A stretch of DNA of 64,000 nucleotides from Paraprevotella sp. Lineage in GTDB: Bacteria > Bacteroidota > Bacteroidia > Bacteroidales > Bacteroidaceae. The translations under genes and the position numbers were made by a program. How positions within the stretch are numbered: position 1 is the stretch's first letter; each line of letters begins with the position of its first letter. Under the pieces are notes generated by a model, which ran no database searches, had not been told where the DNA came from, and was given only the letters and a program-made list of their open reading frames with translations. Shown here piece after piece: positions 28,301 to 36,977 of this stretch. Location: the NCBI GenBank assembly GCA_017937925.1, contig JAGBCQ010000001.1, positions 1 through 64,000 on the forward strand, written 5' to 3'.

Positions 28301-28454
28301 CATCCCTATGATTATTGCAGGTAGTTCTTTCTGGATGCCAGTGGGTATCACCATATTTGCCGGTGGTATCGGCACACTTATATTGATAGTTACAGTTCTT
28401 CCTGTTGTCTATTGGAAACTAAATCAGAACAGAGATATGTCGCATACCGTATAA
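25389..28454 (+). CDS. RND efflux pump, inner-membrane permease
   Basis: The ATG at 25389 gives 1021 residues beginning MKSNILSGWAAWPIKNYRIS before TM1. A longer frame from 25332 would overlap the adaptor gene and adds a charged non-family extension. It has the usual RND order of periplasmic loop (FPPFTVRQGVVVAVMPGATSEEIE), a TM4 region and second half. The TM4 motif reads GMIVDNSIIVIDG (VDN instead of AcrB's VDD), and the TM10 motif reads GIIMRNEILIFEHAD (R instead of the relay K). These are probably subfamily features, seen in other Bacteroidetes RND pumps, but they mean the proton relay is not AcrB-like. Substrate unknown. Confidence 0.9.
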   Translation: MKSNILSGWAAWPIKNYRISALLTILLLIFGIYGIYVMPKDEFPPFTVRQGVVVAVMPGATSEEIEAQVARPLERYMFTFKEVNRSKTTTTSSNGMCMMMVQLQDDVNKKDEVWSKIKHGLNNFKSSLPSGVLALVVNDEFGDACALLITVESEHRSYRELQQYSDELADRLRRIHSVSNVRQYGEIKEQITIYVDRDRLAAYGIGQSSIIQALSGQGLTTMSGSLTGNNQNIVLHIVPTERSEEEIANQIIYSNNGKNVRVCDVATVKREYDTSESYIENNGNPCVLLSLEMLSGFNIVEYGEDVDEVLHQFKEQYLPEDVQMRRITDLPQVVGDSVHDFLRDLIISMAIIVLVMMILFPLRSAIVAAITIPLSTFISTGIMYALGIPLNTITLACLIVVLGMIVDNSIIVIDGFLEYLGQGMGRRESAVKSVKQYFWPMMLATICICAIFYPLVLTMTGEAKDVIGQFPITITINLMVSLAVAVAVIPMLNAAIIKKVTPKRDGKKDITDWVQTIYDRCLDWTFIHPYLTIAIATILVILTSLIFPTLKMRQFPYADRNQFAVEIFLPEGEGLERTKNVADSLRNILQKDKRVTSVTSFIGCSSPRFQISYAPQVGGRNFAQFIVNTPDIQSTFDVLNEYAPKYSNYWPEAYCRFKQMDFLNVPTFEYRFYGNDLDSIHAAAEILMSELRKMPELEWVRTDFDQPHPIVDITLDPIASAQIGINRTTAQLQMALQTGKTQVGSIWEENYEVPIILKDAKSEQLTYSDVKDIHLSTFTGKSVPLRQVAKANPTWSHSKIIHRNGERCISVIAEGKREVLAAPIQARIENIIKEMILPVGVRSEIGGEVEKNNEIVPGIISGIGYAMVIIFFFILFNFKRFGITFTCMIAIALSIPGAMIGLAIANKTLGLTSLFGFITLMGIIMRNEILIFEHADEKMKEGWSARDAAYDAGRRRMVPIFLTTATTAVGVIPMIIAGSSFWMPVGITIFAGGIGTLILIVTVLPVVYWKLNQNRDMSHTV

Positions 28455-28469
28455 TAACACTTAAAGGAA

Positions 28470-29765
28470 ATGAAAAAATTAAATATCATCATATTATGTT
28501 TGGGGCTTTTCGCACCGACTACCAACGCACAAGATGTTAATACAAACAAACAATTTAGTTTGCCAGAATGTATCCAATGTGCATTACAGAATAATGCGGA
28601 GCTCAAAAATGCAAAACTCAATCTTCAAGTTGCTGATGAAGAGAAATCTAATGCTTTTAGTAACTATTTTCCTCAAGTCAGTGCAATGGGGGTCGGATTC
28701 ATGGGTGCTAAAGATTTAGTCCGAGGTGAAATGGAAGTTCCCATGATGGGTGCCTTCCCTATGTCTATGATAAAAAAGGGGGCACTAGCTACCATCACGG
28801 CTTTGCAACCTCTCTATATGGGAGGGCAAGTTGTCAATGGGAACAAGTTGGCAGCCGTACAGCAGGAGGTTCGTAAATTAGAACTTGAGATGACAGAAAA
28901 GGATGTTGTGCAAAACGTACAAACATACTATTGGAAGTTGGTTGCATTAAGAGGTAATATCGCCACACTCGACGCTGTTGAGAAGCAACTGAACGAGGTG
29001 CATAAATTGACTGAACAATATGTAAACGTAGGTGCAACAACAAAAAACGATCTCCTCAGAGTTGAACTAAAACAACAGGAAATCGCTAGTCAACGATTGA
29101 CTTTGAACAATGGTATTGAAGTGGTACGTATGCTCTTGGCACAACTATGTGGAGCAGAACAAAACACGTTTGATATTGCGGAGCAAAATATCCTCACACC
29201 GGCTGAGCCCAACACATATTTTATCAGTACCGACTTGGCACTAGCCAACCGTGAAGAGACACAACTATTAGATAAAGCCGTTCGAGCCAACACCTTACAG
29301 GTAAAAATGGAACGAGGCAAGAATCTGCCCACAATAGCCGTTGGAGCCACCGGACTTTACTACAACATGATGGAGAAAAATCAAGGTAATCTGATTGGAT
29401 TGGCTACTGTTTCAATACCAATTAGTAGTTGGTGGGGTGGCAGTCACAACATTCGCAAAGCTAAATTGGCTCTACAACAAGCCCAAAATACCCAACGCGA
29501 TACTCAAGAAAAATTACGTATAGACATACTTACGGCATGGAACTCCGTACAAGAAGCTTACGAACAAATCAACATTGCCCGACGCAGTGTAGCGCAAGCC
29601 GAAGAGAATTTGAGACTAAGTCGTGACCAATATAACGCAGGAACAACGGACATGACTGAGTTATTGGATGCCATTACGCTATACACACAAAGTCACAATA
29701 CACTTGTCACAGCCTGCGCCGACTATCAAAGTCGTATTGCAGAATATCAAAGAAAAACGAGATAA
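28470..29765 (+). CDS. TolC-family outer-membrane efflux channel
   Basis: This 431-residue protein has a signal peptide (about 1-21, ending TTNAQ). TolC-type features are FSLPECIQCALQNNAELKNAKLN near the N-terminus, the long helices KDVVQNVQTYYWKLVALRGN and VNVGATTKNDLLRVELKQQE, and the matching second repeat with SRDQYNAGTTDMTELLDAIT. It follows the pump gene after 15 bases and completes a full tripartite system. A perfect palindrome terminator follows the stop. Confidence 0.92.
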   Translation: MKKLNIIILCLGLFAPTTNAQDVNTNKQFSLPECIQCALQNNAELKNAKLNLQVADEEKSNAFSNYFPQVSAMGVGFMGAKDLVRGEMEVPMMGAFPMSMIKKGALATITALQPLYMGGQVVNGNKLAAVQQEVRKLELEMTEKDVVQNVQTYYWKLVALRGNIATLDAVEKQLNEVHKLTEQYVNVGATTKNDLLRVELKQQEIASQRLTLNNGIEVVRMLLAQLCGAEQNTFDIAEQNILTPAEPNTYFISTDLALANREETQLLDKAVRANTLQVKMERGKNLPTIAVGATGLYYNMMEKNQGNLIGLATVSIPISSWWGGSHNIRKAKLALQQAQNTQRDTQEKLRIDILTAWNSVQEAYEQINIARRSVAQAEENLRLSRDQYNAGTTDMTELLDAITLYTQSHNTLVTACADYQSRIAEYQRKTR

Positions 29766-29772
29766 GATTTCT

Positions 29773-29810
29773 AACGTAAATGAGGTGCATGCATGCACCT
29801 CATTTACGTT
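29773..29810. terminator. Bidirectional terminator, perfect 38-base palindrome
   Basis: Positions 29773-29791 and 29792-29810 are exact reverse complements with no spacer (centre GGTGCATG|CATGCACC). It sits between two convergent genes (ends at 29765 and 29830), 8 and 20 bases away, and T-rich sequence follows on the plus side. It should stop transcription from both sides. Confidence 0.8.
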
Positions 29811-29829
29811 ATCTTTATTTGTTTTCTAA

Positions 29830-31986
29830 TTAATAAACATCTTCTCCCAAACCTCCTGCTCCACTTATTTCTATTGGCACCATTTCAATATAGTCTAACA
29901 TAAAACAACCGGAATTGCCAAGCGTATAAACAGAACGGAATCGAATAGTATGGTGCTTTCCAGGTTCAACATTCACGTCACCGACCTTACGACGGTGTGT
30001 CGGCGCAATTTTATCGGACGTTCGTCCTTGTCCTGGAACGTATGTTGGTATCGGATTCTTCTCCGCTACACGATGATACTCCATATATATACCTTTACCG
30101 CCACGATAGAAACCATTATTTTTCATTGTACGATTATTCTCTGCCAATTCTTCGTCAGTAAGTTCTACGTCATAAATTCCTCCCACTCTAGCATCATCGG
30201 CAGCAAATCGTAAATCAACAGGAATACCTTGAGGAACGTCATCAATATAAATTTGGGCAATACCACGGTCCAACATACCAGCATAACCGATACGCACTTC
30301 ATAAGTTCCCGGTGGGACCGCAGGCAAACGGAAACGGACGTCATAACTTGAACCTAGGAAGTTAATTTCATCTCCTCCCATATTCCAAAATCCCAACTTC
30401 GGGCGTTGTACAAAGAATACGGCATCCTCATTGAATGTCACATTCTTTAAATAACCGGGTGGCATATAGTAGTTAAAACCATTCTTTCCGGTTTCTGTAT
30501 TATCCTCTGCCGTATAACCATGTGCCAAACGATAATTTCCATGCAGACGCATATTATTAGTCGTCAGTTCCGGGAAAAGAGTAACCATATCTGTACGAAT
30601 ACGGGTATTCATTACCTTATTTCGAGTTTCTGTATCAAATGCCAATATATCGTCCACATAAAAGAACGCACAGTTAATAGACATATAATCATTTACATCG
30701 GTGGGTTCTGTAATGTGAGCACCTCTCACTTTTGAGTAACCATTGTATTTTGAAGCATAAGAGTGATTGAGATATATCTCTGCATGAAACTCAACGTCAC
30801 GCTCTTCTTCTCGTCGATATACCTTCTCTATTTTCAATAGCGAATGGTCGAGCATGGTTGAAACCCATTCCGTCGGATTGTGAAAATTCGTAATTTGCCC
30901 CCAACAGTTAATCATTATGTCACGACTGTTGAACAAACGGTCAAGTACATGATACGACATAAATATGTTAAGCGGATTAAATCTGCTGGTTAGTTGATCT
31001 TTATTCCAATAAAGTTCTTCTTTTTCATTATCAATACCAAAGATTTGTTTTGACATCGGGTCTCCATACTTTTCACAGGCCAAATCGTATAATGCATCAA
31101 CATTTTCATCCAACGTCTTATTCGGGCTGAATAGATAATCGTATTTGTCATATAACACCTCATCAGGGACTACAAATATAGTGTATCCCATTTTGCGATG
31201 GTCAGGTCTTTTAGCTGTATATTCATATCCTTTATCAGTAGCCGAATGCTTTCCTCCAGAATATATTTTCTTTTTAAACTCCGGATAATTCCCTTTCACT
31301 GCTTCATACTTATCGTCTATATAAGTTTGCATTGAATCTAACAATCCACAACGCTCCAACGCCGCATAAAAAATCTTGCATCCATCGCTATTTTTACTTA
31401 ATAGTTCCTTCCCAAACGAAGTATTCGGAACGATAACATTCGTCACAGGATGAACGACACCATTTTCAACCGTATCATTTTTCAAAGTATTGATTATAGC
31501 GGATGAATTATTGATAATACTCAAAGCCAATCCGTTAATATCTACCGTATCCCCTAAAGACTTGATAATAAGCGGCAAGTCCACGGCATTGGTATATTGT
31601 GTCTCCAATCCGAATACCGACGTATATAAAACAAGATTCTCAACCATGTGAACTTTCACGATTGTATCGCAATACTCCACCGGAATGTCATCTACACACT
31701 CATACCCATGTTCTGCCATAAACTTCTCAATACCCGCATTTATCGGAGGAAAGAAAGTGTGCGAACCTCTTGCTCCGAAATAATGAGTATATCCGGCACG
31801 TTCAACAACCTTCTTAAAAAGGGAAAAGTCCTCGCGATTTACCAAATAATCGCCCATGGTCTCGCCCGTAAAAGTATAATAACTTTCCGCATCCATACTA
31901 TCATTGCAAGCAACAAATGTTGACAAGGATAACAATGCCACAATTAAACATATAAAAGATATGCTAAATGATTTAAGGTTTTTCAT
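29830..31986 (-). CDS. Fasciclin-domain outer-membrane lipoprotein
   Basis: This 718-residue protein has a lipoprotein signal with lipobox STFVAC (Cys27). The N-terminal ~200 residues fit a fasciclin (FAS1) domain: MGDYLVNREDFSLFKKVVERAG, SHTFFPPINAGIEKFM, VKVHMVENLVLYTSVF, and an ENGVVHPVTNVIVP segment. A second, more divergent FAS1-like region may lie at about 200-470. The C-terminal ~200 residues hold beta-rich stretches ending in RSVYTLGNSGCFMLDYIEMVP, as in carbohydrate-binding modules. In Bacteroidetes such proteins often sit next to SusC/SusD pairs, but here the gene is alone. A surface adhesion or glycan-binding role is inferred. It has a good promoter at 32039-32069. Confidence 0.75.
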   Translation of the reverse strand: MKNLKSFSISFICLIVALLSLSTFVACNDSMDAESYYTFTGETMGDYLVNREDFSLFKKVVERAGYTHYFGARGSHTFFPPINAGIEKFMAEHGYECVDDIPVEYCDTIVKVHMVENLVLYTSVFGLETQYTNAVDLPLIIKSLGDTVDINGLALSIINNSSAIINTLKNDTVENGVVHPVTNVIVPNTSFGKELLSKNSDGCKIFYAALERCGLLDSMQTYIDDKYEAVKGNYPEFKKKIYSGGKHSATDKGYEYTAKRPDHRKMGYTIFVVPDEVLYDKYDYLFSPNKTLDENVDALYDLACEKYGDPMSKQIFGIDNEKEELYWNKDQLTSRFNPLNIFMSYHVLDRLFNSRDIMINCWGQITNFHNPTEWVSTMLDHSLLKIEKVYRREEERDVEFHAEIYLNHSYASKYNGYSKVRGAHITEPTDVNDYMSINCAFFYVDDILAFDTETRNKVMNTRIRTDMVTLFPELTTNNMRLHGNYRLAHGYTAEDNTETGKNGFNYYMPPGYLKNVTFNEDAVFFVQRPKLGFWNMGGDEINFLGSSYDVRFRLPAVPPGTYEVRIGYAGMLDRGIAQIYIDDVPQGIPVDLRFAADDARVGGIYDVELTDEELAENNRTMKNNGFYRGGKGIYMEYHRVAEKNPIPTYVPGQGRTSDKIAPTHRRKVGDVNVEPGKHHTIRFRSVYTLGNSGCFMLDYIEMVPIEISGAGGLGEDVY

Positions 31987-32038
31987 TTTTCATTAAGATT
32001 ATAATGGCGTTATATAACTAATTCTAAAGATTAGTGTA

Positions 32039-32069
32039 CAAAATTAATTTATTTTACAACTATTACAAA
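32039..32069 (-). promoter_or_regulatory. Promoter of the fasciclin lipoprotein gene
   Basis: On the minus strand TTTG (32069-32066), a 19-base spacer and TAATTTTG (32046-32039) match TTTG-N19-TAnnTTTG exactly. It lies about 50 bases upstream of the ATG at 31986. Confidence 0.7.
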
Positions 32070-32152
32070 ACACTTACACATCTTTTTAGTTACGGTCCTT
32101 ATTCTTAACCTCTATTTCTTTTATCAAAGAACTTTTATTAAACTTTTCTTCG

Positions 32153-32179
32153 TTGAAAAAAGAAGAAATACTAATTTTG
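32153..32179 (+). promoter_or_regulatory. Candidate promoter of the DUF1846 gene
   Basis: TAATTTTG (32172-32179) matches the TAnnTTTG -7 box. A TTG lies at 32153-32155, with a 16-base spacer, shorter than usual. The -7 box is only 8 bases from the annotated ATG at 32188, so the message would be nearly leaderless, or a later start is used. Confidence 0.4.
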
Positions 32180-32187
32180 CATACATT

Positions 32188-33660
32188 ATGAACAAAGGAT
32201 TCAACAACGAGAAATATCTCAAGATACAGTCCGAACGTATTAAAGAGCGCATCGCCCAGTTCGGAGACAAGTTATACCTCGAATTCGGAGGCAAATTATT
32301 TGACGATTACCATGCTAGTCGGGTACTGCCGGGATTCCAACCGGATAGTAAATTACAGATGCTCCTTCAGCTAAAAGAATATGCAGAAGTTGTAATGGTA
32401 ATCAGCGCCAGAGACATTGAAAAGAATAAAATACGTAGTGATCTCGGCATCACTTATGACGAAGATATATTACGTATGCGTACAGAATTCGAGCACGTAG
32501 GACTTTATACCGGTGGTGTGGTCATCACGCACTATAATGGTCAAGCAAGTACCGATGCCTACCGTAAACGTTTGGAACGTTTAGGAATAAAAGTATATCT
32601 ACATTATACCATAGAGGGATACCCCAACAACGTGGATTTAATTGATTCCGATGAAGGATTCGGCAAAAACGACTATGTGGAAACTTCACATCCTCTTATC
32701 ATAGTGACGGCTCCAGGTCCCGGTAGTGGTAAAATGGCTGTATGTCTCAGCCAACTTTACAACGAAAACAAAAGGGGCATCAAGGCGGGGTACGCTAAAT
32801 TTGAGACATTCCCCGTTTGGAATCTACCTTTGAAACATCCGGTCAACATGGCATACGAAGCAGCCACAGCCGACCTTAATGATGTGAATATGATTGACCC
32901 ATTTCACCTTGATGCGTATGATAAGATTGCAGTCAACTACAACCGTGATATTGAGATTTTCCCTGTTCTTAATGCATTATTTGAGGGCATCTATGGTGAA
33001 AGCCCATATAAATCACCTACTGATATGGGCGTCAACATGATTGGTTTCTGTATGGATGGTGAAGACGTATGTTGCAACGCATCACGCGATGAAATCATCC
33101 GTCGCTATTACTACGCACTCTGCAAGTTAGCAGAAAAAGGCGACAATGAAAACGAAGTGAACAAAATAAGGCTTATCATGAAACAAGCCAAACTGACCAC
33201 AGATTACCGTCGTCCAACCGTTGCGGCACAAGAACGTAAGGAATTATCTGAAAGTGCTGCTGCAGCCATTGAATTGCAAGATGGCAGCATCATTACCTCT
33301 CGTACCAGTTCATTGCTCGGTTCAAGCGCCGCTCTCTTGCTCAATGCTACAAAATATTTAGCAGGCATACCTCATAGCAAAAGATTGATTCCTGAACATC
33401 TTATTGAACCGATTCAAAAAACCAAAGTAGAATATCTTCATGGACACAATCCTCGTTTACATACAGACGAAGTCCTTGTAGCTCTATCATTACTCAGCGA
33501 CCAAGATGAAGATTGCCGTAAAGCTCTTGACCAACTCCCTAAGCTAAAAGGGTGCCAAGCCCACTCCACAGTAATGCTTAGCGAAGTGGATCGCAAAATT
33601 TTCAATAAATTAGAGGTTGGTATGACTTGCGACCCGGTAAGGAAACTTTACAAGCATTAG
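32188..33660 (+). CDS. DUF1846 (UPF0371) family protein
   Basis: This 490-residue protein matches the full length and signatures of the DUF1846 family: FNNEKYLKIQSERIKERI at the N-terminus, LYLEFGGKLFDDYHASRVLPGF, VMVISARDIEKNK, and a TAPGPGSGKMA loop near 180 that resembles a nucleotide-binding loop. The family is conserved in many anaerobes and Firmicutes, but its biochemical role is not established as far as I know. It is a single-gene unit followed by a terminator at 33690-33724. No truncation or odd residues seen. Confidence 0.85.
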   Translation: MNKGFNNEKYLKIQSERIKERIAQFGDKLYLEFGGKLFDDYHASRVLPGFQPDSKLQMLLQLKEYAEVVMVISARDIEKNKIRSDLGITYDEDILRMRTEFEHVGLYTGGVVITHYNGQASTDAYRKRLERLGIKVYLHYTIEGYPNNVDLIDSDEGFGKNDYVETSHPLIIVTAPGPGSGKMAVCLSQLYNENKRGIKAGYAKFETFPVWNLPLKHPVNMAYEAATADLNDVNMIDPFHLDAYDKIAVNYNRDIEIFPVLNALFEGIYGESPYKSPTDMGVNMIGFCMDGEDVCCNASRDEIIRRYYYALCKLAEKGDNENEVNKIRLIMKQAKLTTDYRRPTVAAQERKELSESAAAAIELQDGSIITSRTSSLLGSSAALLLNATKYLAGIPHSKRLIPEHLIEPIQKTKVEYLHGHNPRLHTDEVLVALSLLSDQDEDCRKALDQLPKLKGCQAHSTVMLSEVDRKIFNKLEVGMTCDPVRKLYKH

Positions 33661-33689
33661 CAGTATACAAATACTGCCATATAAACTAC

Positions 33690-33724
33690 ACCCCGGCTAA
33701 CCTTTTGTTTGTCGGGGTATAATT
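33690..33724 (+). terminator. Terminator after the DUF1846 gene
   Basis: ACCCCG (33690-33695) pairs with CGGGGT (33713-33718) and ATAATTTT follows. It lies 29 bases past the stop codon. Confidence 0.6.
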
Positions 33725-33766
33725 TTATGAAAAGAAGTCAAAGCAAAGCATAATAGACTACAAAAT

Positions 33767-33798
33767 AAAAAGACGCCATCCGTGTGGACAGCGTCTTC
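33767..33798 (-). terminator. Terminator of the ribosomal protein cluster
   Basis: AGACGC (33771-33776) pairs with GCGTCT (33791-33796). On the minus strand the stem is followed by TTTTTATTTT. It lies 23 bases beyond the rplQ stop, the last gene of the cluster. Confidence 0.75.
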
Positions 33799-33820
33799 AC
33801 TTCTATATAGCAAAATAGAA

Positions 33821-34312
33821 TTACTCAGCAGTTGCTGGTGCTTCAGCTTCAGGTGTTGCTTCAACTACAGGAGTTTCAACAGGAGCTTCAGCTGCAACAG
33901 ACTTCTTAGAACGACGAGTGCGAGTCTTCTTAGTAGCCTGTTTTGCCATATTTTCATTGTAGTCAACCAACTCAATGAAACACATAGCTGCATTGTCACT
34001 TGGGCGGAAACCTGTTTTTATGATACGAGTATATCCACCTGGACGATCACCTACCTTTACAGAGATTTCCTTAAACAACTCTGTTACGGCATACTTATTT
34101 TGCAAATAGCTGAACACAACACGACGAGAATTGGTTGTGTCGTCTTTTGACTTTGTTATTAACGGTTCTACGTATTTCTTCAAAGCCTTAGCTTTTGCTA
34201 GAGTCGTAGTGATTCTTTTGTGCATAATCAAAGAGATTGCCATGTTTGCCAACATCGCATTTCTATGAGATGCAGTACGACTCAAATGATTGAATTTCTT
34301 ATTATGTCTCAT
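33821..34312 (-). CDS. rplQ: 50S ribosomal protein L17
   Basis: This 163-residue L17 has the core [26 protein letters not shown] at the N-terminus and the usual [25 protein letters not shown] segment near 90-115. A basic stretch ([11 protein letters not shown]) and an acidic/Ala/Pro-rich tail of about 30 residues follow; this tail makes the protein longer than the E. coli form (127) and is usual in Bacteroidetes. It is the last gene of the alpha-operon part, 5 bases after rpoA. Confidence 0.97.
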   Translation of the reverse strand: MRHNKKFNHLSRTASHRNAMLANMAISLIMHKRITTTLAKAKALKKYVEPLITKSKDDTTNSRRVVFSYLQNKYAVTELFKEISVKVGDRPGGYTRIIKTGFRPSDNAAMCFIELVDYNENMAKQATKKTRTRRSKKSVAAEAPVETPVVEATPEAEAPATAE

Positions 34313-34317
34313 TTTAA

Positions 34318-35310
34318 TTAATCTTTATCTAATTTATATTTAGAAATATCTGTTCCAAACGACAGATTCAGACTCTCGAGCAAATCATCAAGCTCAGTGA
34401 GCGATTTCTTACCGAAGTTTCTGAATTTCAACAAATCAGTTTTATTGAATTGTACCAAGTCGCCCAATGTCTCAACATCAGCTGCTTTCAAACAATTCAA
34501 AGCACGGACAGAAAGGTCCATATCCACTAACTTGGTCTTCAGAAGTTGACGCATATGCAATACTTCTTCATCAAACTCCTCGTTGCCGTCAGCATCAGAA
34601 TTTTCCAATGTAATCTTCTCGTCAGAGAACAACATGAAGTGATAAATCAATATTTTTGCAGCTTCTTTTAATGCGTCCTTCGGGTGAATGGAACCATCAG
34701 TAGAAATTTCAAGAACGAGTTTCTCGTAGTCAGTTTTCTGCTCTACGCGATAATTCTCAACTGCGTACTTAACGTTTCTAATTGGAGTGTAAATTGAATC
34801 AATAGGAATGACATTAACATCAGTACAATAGATACGATTCTCTTCAGAAGGAACATATCCGCGACCTTTATTGATAGTCAACTCTATCTGCATCGTTGCT
34901 TTGGCATCTAAATGGCAAATAACTAATTCAGGGTTTAACACTTCAAATCCAGTCAGATACTTGTTGATGTCACCAGCCTTGAACTCTGTTGCGTTCTCAA
35001 CAGTGATGCTCACTTTCTCATTCTCGAATTCTTCTACTATCTTCTTGAATCTTACTTGCTTCAGATTCAATATAATGTTGGTCACATCTTCTTTAACACC
35101 GGGTACTGATGCAAATTCATGCTCAACGCCAGCAATACGCATTGTATTGATAGCATAACCCTCAAGTGAAGAAAGAAGGATACGGCGCAAAGCATTACCA
35201 ACTGTAATACCGAAACCGGGTTCCAACGGACGAAATTCGAATTTACCGTACTTATCGTCCGCTTCCAACATTAATACTTTATCAGGTTTTTGAAATGCTA
35301 ATATCGCCAT
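34318..35310 (-). CDS. rpoA: RNA polymerase alpha subunit
   Basis: This 330-residue alpha subunit has a complete N-terminal assembly domain ([31 protein letters not shown] at about 25-55) and a C-terminal domain (about 255-325, [25 protein letters not shown] and [16 protein letters not shown]) that contacts promoter DNA and activators. It lies between rpsD and rplQ, the conserved alpha-operon order. Nothing is missing. Confidence 0.98.
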   Translation of the reverse strand: MAILAFQKPDKVLMLEADDKYGKFEFRPLEPGFGITVGNALRRILLSSLEGYAINTMRIAGVEHEFASVPGVKEDVTNIILNLKQVRFKKIVEEFENEKVSITVENATEFKAGDINKYLTGFEVLNPELVICHLDAKATMQIELTINKGRGYVPSEENRIYCTDVNVIPIDSIYTPIRNVKYAVENYRVEQKTDYEKLVLEISTDGSIHPKDALKEAAKILIYHFMLFSDEKITLENSDADGNEEFDEEVLHMRQLLKTKLVDMDLSVRALNCLKAADVETLGDLVQFNKTDLLKFRNFGKKSLTELDDLLESLNLSFGTDISKYKLDKD

Positions 35311-35320
35311 TTTCTAATTA

Positions 35321-35926
35321 TTATTTAGAGTACAACTCAACGATCAACTGCTCCTTAATATTCTCAGGAATATCTGCACGTTCCGGTTTGTGGAGTAACT
35401 TACCAGACTTTGTATTTTCGTCCCATTCTAACCATGGGTATTTGCTATGATTGAAACCAGCCAATGCATTAGCAACTACTTCCAATGATTTGGATCTTTC
35501 ACGAACACCTATAATCTGGCCCGGTTTAACAGCGTATGAAGGGATATTCACTACTTCACCATCAACAATGATGTGCTTGTGTCCTACTAACTGACGTGCA
35601 GCTGCACGAGTAGGAGCAATACCCAAACGGAATACGATATTATCCAAACGGCATTCTAAGTTCTGCAAAAGAATTTCACCGGTAATACCACTTGTACGAG
35701 CGGCTTTCTCAAACATGTTACGGAATTGTTTTTCCAATACACCGTAAGTATATTTAGCTTTTTGCTTCTCAGCCAACATGACACCGTACTCAGACGTTTT
35801 CTTTCTTCTATTATTTCCGTGCTGTCCGGGAGGGAAGTTTCTCTTAGACAAAACTTTGTCCGGTCCGAAGATAGCTTCACCGAAACGACGAGCAATTCTT
35901 GATTTTGGTCCAGTATATCTAGCCAT
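35321..35926 (-). CDS. rpsD: 30S ribosomal protein S4
   Basis: This 201-residue S4 begins [17 protein letters not shown] and lacks the zinc-binding cysteines found in some S4 proteins at the N-terminus. The S4 RNA-binding domain ([30 protein letters not shown], about 93-125) is intact. S4 initiates 30S assembly and in many bacteria represses its own operon. A structured 113-base leader lies directly upstream (35927-36039), in line with autoregulation. Confidence 0.97.
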   Translation of the reverse strand: MARYTGPKSRIARRFGEAIFGPDKVLSKRNFPPGQHGNNRRKKTSEYGVMLAEKQKAKYTYGVLEKQFRNMFEKAARTSGITGEILLQNLECRLDNIVFRLGIAPTRAAARQLVGHKHIIVDGEVVNIPSYAVKPGQIIGVRERSKSLEVVANALAGFNHSKYPWLEWDENTKSGKLLHKPERADIPENIKEQLIVELYSK

Positions 35927-36039
35927 TTTATTCTGATTTTTAAAGGTTTGCAGGATTTAGTTCATTGCAGCCGCGACGACAGAAAGGAAATGTAGCCCTC
36001 GAAACTCGCCAAACCCTGCCTAATTTAGGTTATCTAATA
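35927..36039 (-). ncRNA. Structured rpsD leader, candidate S4 ribosomal-protein leader
   Basis: The gap between rpsK and rpsD is unusually long for this tightly packed cluster. On the minus strand GCAGGGTTT (36019-36011) pairs with AAATCCTGC (35958-35950) through 9 base pairs including one G-U, enclosing GC-rich sequence with CGAGTTTCG and GTCGTCGCGGC. A cis-regulatory RNA upstream of S4 in this class (S4-Bacteroidia motif) has been described; I match it by position and closing stem only, without a covariance search. Confidence 0.55.
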
Positions 36040-36429
36040 TTAAACTCTTCTTCTCTTAGGAGGACGACAACCATTGTGTGGCAATGGAGTAACATCAACA
36101 ATTTCTATTACTTCAATACCTGCACCATGTATTGTACGAATAGCAGACTCACGACCGTTACCCGGGCCCTTTACATAAGCCTTTACCTTTCTAAGACCAA
36201 GATCGTACGCAATCTTCGCACAATCTTGAGCAGCCATCTGTGCTGCATAAGGAGTGTTCTTCTTAGAACCACGGAACCCCATTTTTCCTGCTGAGGACCA
36301 TGAGATGATCTGTCCTTCGCTATTAGCCAAAGACACAATAATGTTGTTGAATGAGCTATGTACGTGTAATTGGCCCATAGCGTCAACCTTAACATTTCTT
36401 TTCTTAGCTGCGACTGTTTTCTTTGCCAT
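36040..36429 (-). CDS. rpsK: 30S ribosomal protein S11
   Basis: This 129-residue S11 has the typical [18 protein letters not shown] (about 16-33), [19 protein letters not shown] and the C-terminal [13 protein letters not shown]. It forms part of the 30S platform near the mRNA exit. Standard length; 9 bases after rpsM. Confidence 0.97.
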   Translation of the reverse strand: MAKKTVAAKKRNVKVDAMGQLHVHSSFNNIIVSLANSEGQIISWSSAGKMGFRGSKKNTPYAAQMAAQDCAKIAYDLGLRKVKAYVKGPGNGRESAIRTIHGAGIEVIEIVDVTPLPHNGCRPPKRRRV

Positions 36430-36438
36430 ATCTAATTA

Positions 36439-36819
36439 TTATTTAGTAGCTTTTTTCTTATTTGCAACTGTTTTCTTCTTACCCTTACGAGTACGAGCGT
36501 TGTTCTTTGTGCTTTGTCCACGTACAGGAAGACCGATACGGTGACGAACACCACGATAACAACCGATATCCATCAAACGCTTGATGTTTAATTGGATTTC
36601 TGAACGAAGATCTCCTTCTACTTTGTACTCTGCACCGATTACGGCACGAATACTACCAGCTTGCTCATCTGTCCAATCCTTTACTTTGATGTCTTTATCA
36701 ACACCTGCTTTTTCAAGGATCTTAGCAGAACTACTGCGACCTATACCATAAATATAAGTCAAAGCGATTTCTCCTCTCTTGTTCTGAGGCAAATCTACAC
36801 CAACAATTCTTATTGCCAT
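36439..36819 (-). CDS. rpsM: 30S ribosomal protein S13
   Basis: This 126-residue S13 begins [27 protein letters not shown] and has the helix-two-turn-helix and basic tail ([28 protein letters not shown]) that contact tRNA and the 50S subunit. Complete; follows rpmJ after 30 bases. Confidence 0.97.
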   Translation of the reverse strand: MAIRIVGVDLPQNKRGEIALTYIYGIGRSSSAKILEKAGVDKDIKVKDWTDEQAGSIRAVIGAEYKVEGDLRSEIQLNIKRLMDIGCYRGVRHRIGLPVRGQSTKNNARTRKGKKKTVANKKKATK

Positions 36820-36849
36820 ATACTTATTATTTCTATTTGCTATAAATGA

Positions 36850-36966
36850 TTAACCCTGACGTGCTTTGAACTTAGGGTTCTTTTTGTTAATAACATACAG
36901 ACGTCCTTTACGACGTACAATCTTGCACTCGGGAGTACGTTTCTTTAAAGATGCTCTTGTTTTCAT
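36850..36966 (-). CDS. rpmJ: 50S ribosomal protein L36, zinc-free type
   Basis: The ATG at 36966 opens a 38-codon frame beginning [20 protein letters not shown] and ending KFKARQG, a clear L36 between infA and rpsM. Zinc-binding L36 has a Cys-Cys-Cys-His set. Here only the Cys of ECKIV remains; the first Cys and the later Cys/His positions are replaced ([13 protein letters not shown]). It is therefore the C-minus type, which works without zinc. Confidence 0.95.
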   Translation of the reverse strand: MKTRASLKKRTPECKIVRRKGRLYVINKKNPKFKARQG

Positions 36967-36977
36967 ATTCTTGTTTT

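Noticed and set aside
27776-28375. Minus-strand open frame (199 codons) inside the second RND pump gene
   Set aside because: It is antisense to conserved membrane segments of the pump and resembles the shadow frame seen in the other pump. No start context or domain supports it.
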